DNA of 26,583 nt. It comes from Clostridia bacterium UC5.1-1C12 (GTDB lineage Bacteria; Bacillota_I; Bacilli_A; Erysipelotrichales; Erysipelotrichaceae). The notes below the pieces were generated by a model. That model was not told the origin of the DNA and did not search any database. It saw only the letters and a list, made by a program, of their open reading frames with translations. The stretch is from positions 1 to 26,583 of the forward strand of contig BBZX01000013.1 in assembly GCA_001305055.1 (NCBI GenBank). Direction: 5' to 3'. Made by a program: the position numbers and the translations under genes. Positions 18,950 to 24,958 of this stretch are shown here, in pieces (the stretch's first letter is position 1; each line of letters opens with the position of its first letter).

Positions 18950-19117
18950 CTAAGCAACTTTTACTCCGTTGTAAAAACCACATTCTCCGCATACTCTGTG
19001 TTGTCTCTTTAAAGCTCCACATTGAGGGCATTTAACTAATGCCGGTGCAGTCAGTTTGTAGTGTGTTCTACGTTTTGCAGTTCTAGTTTTTGAATTACGT
19101 CTTTGTTGAACAGCCAT
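18950..19117 (-). CDS. rpmF: 50S ribosomal protein L32
   Basis: A 55-residue protein of the large ribosomal subunit. It begins MAVQQRRNSKTRTAKRRTHY, the basic L32 start, and has a zinc-ribbon with four cysteines at 30, 33, 43 and 46 (CPQC...CGEC). RBS GGGAGGTACC precedes the ATG, 16 bases after the yceD stop. The yceD-rpmF pairing is widespread in bacteria. The four-cysteine form suggests zinc-replete L32; a cysteine-free paralogue could exist elsewhere. Confidence 0.96.
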   Translation of the reverse strand: MAVQQRRNSKTRTAKRRTHYKLTAPALVKCPQCGALKRQHRVCGECGFYNGVKVA

Positions 19118-19133
19118 GTCGGTACCTCCCTAC

Positions 19134-19646
19134 TTATTTTTCGATCTTAAAATCTCTTAATTTTGCTAACCGAGGATCAATTGCCTTTTCTTTTGAAGCA
19201 ATTAAATCTTCCTCCCTGACGACTTCCCACCCTTTTCCTTTCGGATAATCAGTGAGCCCCTCTTTCACGACCTTATATGGAATTTCCATCATAATCAGCT
19301 GAAAGAGAACTGGGTACAACTCTACGATATCACCTTTAGCTTCATGCATCTCATCTTCTTCACTTGCCTTATGAAAGGCATAGACTTCCGTTGAATTTAC
19401 ATGAAACGGATACTCCACATCTTCCAGTGTAATCGAACACGGAAGAACCATACAGCCGTCGATATCAAGGTTGGCAATTGCCAGGTCACTTGTCGAATCG
19501 TAATGGATGTTTCCGGATACCGTAACATTCTGTAATTTTCTTAAATGATGGATGCGAGCTATTGCTTCTTCCTCAAATGCGATTGATTCATCAAATTCAA
19601 TTGTGCAATCTCTGGCCTGCAGCAATTCACTTTTGGTCCACTTCAA
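19134..19646 (-). CDS. yceD: YceD family (DUF177) protein
   Basis: A 170-residue DUF177/YceD protein, a family linked to 23S rRNA accumulation in E. coli and plants and nearly always encoded next to rpmF. Family marks include the central DGCMVLPCSITLEDVEYPF, whose two cysteines are typical, then DIVELYPVLFQLIMMEIPYKVV and the C-terminal DPRLAKLRDF. The start ATG has GAGGTGATTT upstream. The pair with L32 suggests a ribosome-assembly role (inference from family context). Confidence 0.9.
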   Translation of the reverse strand: MKWTKSELLQARDCTIEFDESIAFEEEAIARIHHLRKLQNVTVSGNIHYDSTSDLAIANLDIDGCMVLPCSITLEDVEYPFHVNSTEVYAFHKASEEDEMHEAKGDIVELYPVLFQLIMMEIPYKVVKEGLTDYPKGKGWEVVREEDLIASKEKAIDPRLAKLRDFKIEK

Positions 19647-19673
19647 AAAATCACCTCGTCGCTTAACGTACTT

Positions 19674-19702
19674 ATTATAAGGAATTTGTACTCCAAAGTC
19701 AA
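19674..19702 (-). promoter_or_regulatory. Promoter of yceD-rpmF
   Basis: Minus strand -35 TTGACT (19697-19702), 17-base spacer, perfect -10 TATAAT (19674-19679), about 28 bases before the yceD start. One of the strongest promoters in the window, as expected for a ribosomal protein gene. Confidence 0.85.
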
Positions 19703-19810
19703 CTATATTAGTATAACTTATTCAATCCTGTGATGCAAGCAGAATCCGTTTGCAGCCGATATAATTCATAGGTAATCATACCCATGTATGTACTTTGCAT
19801 AGGGAATGAT

Positions 19811-20328
19811 TTAAAAATAGCGTCTGACTTTTTTCATATAATCAAGATACTTGCCGCCAAAGTGCTGTATGCACCAGTTTCTTCCGCAAGGATGATCCGA
19901 TGCGCGGCCATCTGAAAAAGCAGAACCACAGCCAGCAGCAGCCATGAATGAAGCAGTATCGCGCAGCCGATAAAGAAGATAAAATAAGCCGCATACATCG
20001 GATTGCGTGAAAACCGATAGACACCGCTGCAATTAAACCCTGTATTATCACATGATGCAAAGCTGATGATTGATGCCGTTAAAACCAGCAGGCCAAAAAG
20101 GTAAATCAGCAAGCCCATATAATAGATATAAGGAGGCAAACGCTTTATTGGCAGCACGAGAATAAGAACAAAAATCACGATATTGGCGGCCTGATAAAGC
20201 CAATAAAAACCCCTTTCCTGTTTAGGCATCGGTGCAAAATGAGCGGCCCGCCCCAGCGCTTGCTGATCCAGCCTTGATAAAAGCAGGAAACGAATCAAGA
20301 AAAACGGCAGCAGTAATAAAAAACCCAT
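19811..20328 (-). CDS. ICMT/phospholipid methyltransferase-like membrane protein (one apparent frameshift)
   Basis: Integral membrane protein of the isoprenylcysteine carboxyl methyltransferase-like family (many are SAM-dependent methyltransferases of unknown bacterial substrate). At least four hydrophobic segments are visible. The conserved C-terminal core is GVYRFSRNPMYAAYFIFF, then RIILAEEN, and after repair of the run at 19878-19880, HFGGKYLDYMKKVRRYF, the typical E...FG..Y..Y..R signature. Repaired length is 172 residues. A GAGAGGTG site precedes the ATG. A perfect TTGACA lies in the neighbouring terminator stem with a weak TAGTCT 16 bases on, possibly its promoter. Substrate cannot be inferred. 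Confidence 0.75.
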
Positions 20329-20360
20329 CTCATCACACCTCTCTGTTCAAGACTAACATA

Positions 20361-20394
20361 AAAGCCTGCCTTGTCAAGCATTAAAGCAGGCTTT
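20361..20394 (-). terminator. Probable terminator of the C39 peptidase gene
   Basis: Perfect 9-bp stem AAAGCCTGC/GCAGGCTTT with a 16-nt loop, 20 bases after the stop at 20414. The T tail on the minus strand is short (TTTTATG), so termination may be partial. Confidence 0.6.
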
Positions 20395-20413
20395 AAAACA
20401 ACCGGCAAATTAG

Positions 20414-21184
20414 TTATTCAATCGGACGAGCAGCAATAAAAAGCATCTCGTTCAATTCCTCTTCCGGAAAGAAGTCATACATCGTGAAATTGTAAAAGAA
20501 ACGTTCCGCCGGATAAATGACATAACCATCCTGGTTGTGATCAGTAGTATCATATGGATCAGCCATGATCAAGACATCGTCCTGCTCAGTTTCTGTTCCC
20601 ATCGTATCATAACCGATAATTACCTGCCAGTGACCACCCCAATCATTCCATGCCACCATTACCGGAACACCATCTTTTAAATAATTTTGAATAGTTGATA
20701 ATGCAAATTCTTCCGCAAGCCCCTCACCATAATCAAAGGTCGTCTCTAATTCAAAGCCGCCGACTGCATCAAAAATCTCCATCGCCTGACGCAGTGTGGT
20801 CGCTTCCGGAGTCAAACCATTGGAACGCAGCTGAGCCAAAGAATATTCATCATAATCACCCAGTTTATCATAATAAGCCAGAACCATCATTGCACTGGCA
20901 ACGCCGCAGCTCCATTCCGAGCTTTGCTGGATCGTCTTAAAATGCGGAAGAATCGTCAAAGTATCGGTTGATTCCATATTATAAAAATCAAGCTGTGTAA
21001 AATACGGAGAAACCTTATGATCTCCCAAACGCTCAACGGCGTCCGCACCGTCCTCTAAAGAAATATCCTGCCCATAGGCAAGCTTCATCTCATCTGTAAA
21101 ATTACTCTGTGGCTCGGCTTCATCAGCCTTTACACAGGCAGTTAGTGTCATCAAACAACATAAAATAGCAATCAGTTTTTTCAT
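20414..21184 (-). CDS. C39-family peptidase-like lipoprotein
   Basis: A secreted lipoprotein with a papain-like fold of the C39 type. The start MKKLIAILCCLMTLTAC is a lipoprotein signal with lipobox LTAC, lipidated at Cys17. The catalytic residues appear to be Cys93 (SSEWSCGVASAMM), His185 (GGHWQVIIGYD) and Asp209 (MADPYD). Length 256 residues. An upstream extension of the open frame to 21265 is rejected because the signal peptide starts at 21184, with GAAAGGG upstream. Proteins like this are often annotated as bacteriocin-processing-like peptidases, but no ABC transporter or bacteriocin gene is adjacent, so the substrate is unknown. Two candidate promoters lie 190-260 bases upstream. Confidence 0.82.
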   Translation of the reverse strand: MKKLIAILCCLMTLTACVKADEAEPQSNFTDEMKLAYGQDISLEDGADAVERLGDHKVSPYFTQLDFYNMESTDTLTILPHFKTIQQSSEWSCGVASAMMVLAYYDKLGDYDEYSLAQLRSNGLTPEATTLRQAMEIFDAVGGFELETTFDYGEGLAEEFALSTIQNYLKDGVPVMVAWNDWGGHWQVIIGYDTMGTETEQDDVLIMADPYDTTDHNQDGYVIYPAERFFYNFTMYDFFPEEELNEMLFIAARPIE

Positions 21185-21270
21185 TTTAACATTTCCCTTT
21201 CTGAAAAATTTAAAAACAGGTTGTACTTGCTGACAAACATCAACTTCTTTATTTATTATTCCCAAGGATT

Positions 21271-21348
21271 TTATTTATGATAAGCTGGCAATCTGCATAA
21301 AACACAGGTGTCCCTGACAAGTACCTCAAATATAATCGCTGAAATCAT
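21271..21348 (-). CDS. Possible 25-residue leader peptide
   Basis: In the long leader of the C39 gene an ATG frame reads MISAIIFEVLVRDTCVLCRL and ends with PAYHK. A GGGG stretch lies only two bases from the ATG, too close for a good ribosome site. I do not recognise the peptide, and it may be chance. Confidence 0.25.
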   Translation of the reverse strand: MISAIIFEVLVRDTCVLCRLPAYHK

Positions 21349-21372
21349 CACCCCGCTTTTCACATGCTTTTT

Positions 21373-21400
21373 ATTATACATAGAACAAGGCTGATTTCAA
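21373..21400 (-). promoter_or_regulatory. Proximal promoter of the C39 lipoprotein gene
   Basis: Minus strand TTGAAA (21395-21400), 16-base spacer, TATAAT (21373-21378). It would give a leader of about 185 bases before the start codon at 21184. GTACTTG and CAAGTAC segments in that leader could pair. Confidence 0.65.
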
Positions 21401-21416
21401 GCCGAAAGTTTAATAA

Positions 21417-21448
21417 ATTATAATTTTGTTTAGTATTATTAAACAAAA
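21417..21448 (-). promoter_or_regulatory. Distal promoter with perfect inverted repeat (operator)
   Basis: TTTTGTTTA (21424-21432) and TAAACAAAA (21440-21448) are perfect 9-bp arms around a 7-base spacer. On the minus strand they cover TTGTTT (-35, 21441-21446) and the spacer before TATAAT (21417-21422; 18-base gap). This looks like a repressor site. A similar half-site ACTAAACAAA recurs near 21533. Confidence 0.6.
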
Positions 21449-21495
21449 ACATTTATTCAGAAGCAATTCATCATCAATGCGATTCGCTTTAAAAC

Positions 21496-21526
21496 AATAA
21501 AAAACTCTCACCCGCGGCAAGAGTTT
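21496..21526 (-). terminator. Terminator of the DUF4230 gene
   Basis: Minus strand AAACTCTTGCC/GGTGAGAGTTT, 11 bp with two G-T pairs and loop GCG, followed by TTTATTG, 20 bases after the stop. Confidence 0.85.
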
Positions 21527-21546
21527 ACAATTACTAAACAAATAGT

Positions 21547-22140
21547 TTATTCATAAACAATTTCGTAGACCTCACCGCTTTGTTCAAGCAGTGCCTGAAT
21601 CACAGTTTTAGCCTTATCCATCGCTTCCGCCAGCAAACCGTTCGCAATGGCTTCACTTTCTACCTTCGCTTTCTGATCTTTGGAGAAATTAGTATAATCG
21701 GTAATTTTTATCTGATTAAAGATATTTCTCGTTTCATCAAACACCTCAATGCTGTCTTCATCAATTTCATGCGAAATAATTTTAGCCTCTGGCAGATGCA
21801 CAGTAATCTTATTGTCATCAACCTGTATTTCAGCTTCTGAAAGATCAACCCCAGCAAGAAGCACGCCGTCATAGGAAATAATAAATGACTTTGTCATAAA
21901 AGGTACTGTCCAGCCATAGAAATCGGTGGCTTGTTCAAATTTACCCATATTTGTATATTTATAGCGAAGCGTTGCCAAATCACTGACATTCTGCAATTTA
22001 GTAGTCAGCAGATCAGAAGTGATGAGCGGTGCCTTAGCACTTGGTGAGAAAAAGCGGCCGCCGGCAAAAGCAATCAATGCGACCAAAGCTAAGATTGCAA
22101 TGCCTTTTAAAACATCTTTAACCTTTTTAATATTTTTCAT
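21547..22140 (-). CDS. DUF4230 family membrane-anchored protein
   Basis: A 197-residue protein that matches the DUF4230 pattern: one N-terminal membrane segment (about 13-30, GIAILALVALIAFAGG) and an external domain with LQNVSDLATLRYKYT, then KSFIISYDGVLLAGVDLSEAEI and ITVHLPEAKIISHEIDEDS. The family has no firmly known function. The start ATG at 22138-22140 follows AGGGGG by seven bases; an upstream TTG is less likely. It is monocistronic, and its promoter is embedded in a perfect 30-bp inverted repeat. Confidence 0.85.
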   Translation of the reverse strand: MKNIKKVKDVLKGIAILALVALIAFAGGRFFSPSAKAPLITSDLLTTKLQNVSDLATLRYKYTNMGKFEQATDFYGWTVPFMTKSFIISYDGVLLAGVDLSEAEIQVDDNKITVHLPEAKIISHEIDEDSIEVFDETRNIFNQIKITDYTNFSKDQKAKVESEAIANGLLAEAMDKAKTVIQALLEQSGEVYEIVYE

Positions 22141-22152
22141 ACACAAGCCCCC

Positions 22153-22182
22153 TTTGTGAATCCATTATATCTGATTCACAAA
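22153..22182 (-). promoter_or_regulatory. Promoter of the DUF4230 gene inside a perfect 10+10 bp inverted repeat
   Basis: TTTGTGAATC (22153-22162) and GATTCACAAA (22173-22182) are perfect inverted arms around ten bases that contain the -10 TATAAT (22164-22169, minus strand). A weak -35 TCGAAA lies 16 bases upstream. Transcription would begin within the left arm, so the dyad acts as DNA, not as an RNA hairpin: a probable operator. Arm centres are 20 bp apart, two helical turns. Confidence 0.72.
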
Positions 22183-22215
22183 ATATTTCGAGGATTATGA
22201 CAAAATTGTAGGAAT

Positions 22216-23144
22216 TTATTTCTGAATTGCCTGTTCAATAAATGCAAGCATATCGCTGCACACTTCATTTTTACTTAAATCGTTCAAGATTTCATGACGC
22301 ACATTCGGATATATTTTATTCGAGATATTCTCATAACCAACCTGACACATAAAATTAACGCTTGCTTTGAACTGTTCCATATTCACCGCGCAGGGATCAT
22401 CGCTGCCGATGATAAAAAGAATCGGCACATAGCGGTTCTTCATCTGCCAGTAATTCTTAGAATATGTCTTTTCCATTAAATTTAATACATTCATAAACCC
22501 ATTCAGCGTAAATGTGAAACCGCACTTTTCACTTGCATCATACGCTCTCACAACCTCCGGGTCAGAACAAATCCATGCATTTTCTGACTTTTCCTGACTG
22601 AAGCGCTTGTTATAAGCACCAAAGGACAGTTTATTGATAAAAGCGGAACGGTAACGTTCACCCTTGAGCCTGATCATCAGCTGAATAAACAGCTTCTCAG
22701 CCGGCAGGGTTGTCCGTTTGCTTGGCGATCCACAGACAATTAAACCATTGATTTTATCATCATATCTTTCATATAGGCACGAACGATCAGACTGCCCATC
22801 GAATGACCAAACAGAACAAGCGGCAGGCCAGGATAGCGTGCTTTAAGCATATCGGTAATCAAAGCGACATCATCCACAACGGCATCACCGCTGCAATCAT
22901 TAAAATAGCCATAATCTTCTTTAGAAGCTGCACTGTCGCCATGACCGCGATGATCATGCATAACACAGACAAAACCATGATCCGCAAAATATTCCATGGT
23001 TTCAAGATACCGTTCTTTATGCTCCGCCATACCGTGAACCATCTGAATGATTCCTTTGATTTCACCCTCCGGCTCTACGCTAAGCAATGCCAGCTGAGTT
23101 TGATCATAAGCCGATGCGATTGTTTCATTTTTTATTTTTGACAT
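22216..23144 (-). CDS. Alpha/beta hydrolase, serine aminopeptidase S33 / monoglyceride lipase type (one apparent frameshift)
   Basis: Cytoplasmic alpha/beta hydrolase of the monoacylglycerol lipase/lysophospholipase group. The repaired protein is 309 residues. Oxyanion segment is VHGMAEHKERY, followed by HDHRGHGDS; the nucleophile is S115 in GHSMGS; the acid is in IIGSDDPCAV and the catalytic His in YPNVRHEILND. The frame breaks near 22764; one extra T restores KDYDDKINGLIVCGSPSK. The start at 23144 has AGAGGTGG upstream; an earlier ATG at 23210 is before the likely -10 TATACT (23162-23167) and is rejected. True substrate is unknown. It is divergent from tmcAL. Confidence 0.86.
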
Positions 23145-23161
23145 ACTTCCACCTCTTATCC

Positions 23162-23167
23162 AGTATA
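23162..23167 (-). promoter_or_regulatory. Probable -10 box of the hydrolase gene
   Basis: Minus strand TATACT about 18 bases before the start codon at 23144, with a poor -35 (GTGTCA) 18 bases further upstream. The 117-bp divergent gap also must hold the tmcAL promoter, for which TATCAT near 23235-23240 is a candidate. Confidence 0.4.
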
Positions 23168-23261
23168 GCACACTTGCTTCACTCTGACACGGCTTTGAAT
23201 TTTTTCGCATATGGAAACCTGACCATTTCTATGCTATCATTATCGTGAGAGGGATTATTTA

Positions 23262-24349
23262 ATGAAAATAACAGGAATCATTGCTGAATATAATCCGTTT
23301 CATAACGGTCATATTCATCATATAAATAAAACTAAAGAAATTACCGGCTGTGATCTTTTAATTTGTACCATGTCCGGTCATTTTGTGCAGCGCGGCGAAC
23401 CGGCAATCACCGCCAAGTGGGAGCGTGCTAAAACAGCAATTGAAAATGGCGTTGATTTAGTTCTTGAGCTGCCCTTTGTCTATGCAGCGCAAAGTGCCGC
23501 TTATTTTGCGAAAGGTGCGGTCGACGTATTAAAATTAGCAGGTGTTGACAGCATCTGCTTTGGCAGCGAATCAAACAATCTTGAAATATTGAAACAATTA
23601 GCTGAGCTTGATGTCAATCTGAGCGATGCCATGAAAGGCGGTCTTTCACCTGTACAAGCCTATGAGATCTTATATGGCTCACTCAATGCCAATGATATTT
23701 TAGCTTTAAACTATATACGCGCCCTGCAAGGCAGCGGTATCCGGCCTTATTCCATACAGCGGACCAATCATTATCATGAATTGGATACCAGCAAGCCGAT
23801 TGCTTCCGCGACAGCCATTCGCTATGCTATAAAAATCAGCTTGATATCAAGCATGCAACATGTATGGAAATTACCGATCCGGTTTTTCTTGAAGACTATT
23901 ACCGATATTTTCAAACGGTTTTATTAACCATGGACTCATCAGCACTGCCGTCATATTTCATGATGGATGAGGGTATTGAAAATCTATTCATCAAACATGC
24001 CAGACTGCCTGAATTTGAAGATTTTATCAGCGCCGTCACATCGAGACGCTATACGCGTTCAAAAATTCAGCGCACAATGCTGCATCTGATGATGCAGACG
24101 AAGAAAGCGGACATTGACAATTTACCGCCGCTGAATTATCTGCGGGTACTGGCATGCAATGAAAAAGGACGCGCGCATTTAAAAGCATTAAAAGAACAAG
24201 GCATACTGATTGCTTCTAAATTCACACAGATACCGGAAGCATACCGCACCATTGAATACAAAAGCAGCGTGCTCTATGGTTATCCATACAGTGATGAAAA
24301 TCGCCGGCAGATCCTTGAACGTGAATTGAAAGCACCGGTGATTCTTTAA
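23262..24349 (+). CDS. tmcAL: tRNA(Met) cytidine acetate ligase (one apparent frameshift)
   Basis: TmcAL (YlbM) uses acetate and ATP to form N4-acetylcytidine at the wobble base of elongator tRNA-Met. The N-terminal nucleotidyltransferase motif is EYNPFHNGHIHH (H14-N-G-H17), followed by MSGHFVQRGEPAITAKWERA, VLELPFVYAAQSA and CFGSES. The frame breaks at the A5 run 23831-23835; one more A gives IKNQLDIKHATCMEITDPVF and a continuous protein of 362 residues, slightly shorter than Bacillus YlbM. RBS GAGAGGGA precedes the ATG. The stop overlaps the next start as TAATG. Confidence 0.92.
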
Positions 24350-24918
24350 TGATTTACTTAGTTCTGTTAATGCTTGTGCTGATGCCAATCTTTATATATT
24401 TTCCTAAACCTAAGCAAAACATGGATCATGCCGATTGCATCCTTGTATTGGGTTGTCCGACGCATGAAGACGGAAGTCTTTGTCAAACCCAAATCAGACG
24501 CTGTAAGAAAGCGATTGATTTATGGTCTAAACAGAAAGCTCCTATTATCATGATCAGCGGCGGTAAGGCGCATAATAATACGTGTGAAGCCGAGGCAATG
24601 GCTGAATACATTCATCAAAGTGAGCCGCAGATACCGATATTGATGGAAACCCATGCCATGAATACATATGATAATTTTACGTATTCCAAGCAGCTTTGTG
24701 ACCAGCATCAGTTACAGTCCATCATTGTAGTAACCAGCACTTCACATTGCCGGCGGTCTGCCTACTTTGCCCGCAAGTTCTTTGATGAATTTGCTATGGT
24801 TGGTGATGATGAACCCTTCTCATTGAAGAAGCGGACAAGGGAATTTTTTGCAAAGTACAATACTCTGTACTGTGAGATCAAAATTAGAATAAAGAAAAAT
24901 CGTGGAAGTCAGCATTAA
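24349..24918 (+). CDS. YdcF/DUF218 family protein
   Basis: A 189-residue protein with an N-terminal membrane segment (IYLVLLMLVLMPIFIYF) and a DUF218 domain: ADCILVLGCPTHEDGS, IIMISGGKAHNNTCEAEAMAEYI, ETHAMNTYDNFTYSKQL and IIVVTSTSHCRRSAYFAR. These match the family's G-x-P, SGG, E-A and N-T-x-x-N positions. DUF218 proteins bind SAM or act in envelope processes in a few cases; no firm role can be given here. It is translationally coupled to tmcAL, a pairing likely driven by shared transcription. Confidence 0.85.
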   Translation: MIYLVLLMLVLMPIFIYFPKPKQNMDHADCILVLGCPTHEDGSLCQTQIRRCKKAIDLWSKQKAPIIMISGGKAHNNTCEAEAMAEYIHQSEPQIPILMETHAMNTYDNFTYSKQLCDQHQLQSIIVVTSTSHCRRSAYFARKFFDEFAMVGDDEPFSLKKRTREFFAKYNTLYCEIKIRIKKNRGSQH

Positions 24919-24945
24919 GCTAAGCTTTCACGATTTTATTTAATT
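24895..24945. terminator. Bidirectional terminator between convergent genes
   Basis: AAAATCGTG (about 24896-24904) pairs with CACGATTTT (24929-24937), with further inner pairing. T-rich tracts follow on the plus strand (TTTTATTT) and, reading the other way, ATTTTTC. It overlaps the end of the DUF218 gene and serves the surface-protein gene ending at 24959. Confidence 0.75.
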
Positions 24946-24958
24946 AGAATCTCTAAAG

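Noticed and set aside
20414..21265. Longer start for the C39 peptidase at 21265
   Set aside because: The extension precedes an obvious lipoprotein signal peptide and lacks its own ribosome site; the start at 21184 has one.
21424..21448. Rex-type redox operator at the C39 promoter
   Set aside because: The Rex consensus TTGTGAA-N4-TTCACAA or TTGTTAA-N4-TTAACAA needs a 4-base gap and different arms; here the gap is 7 and the arms differ.
22153..22182. CRP/FNR site at the DUF4230 promoter
   Set aside because: TGTGA and TCACA are present, but 16 bases apart instead of 6.
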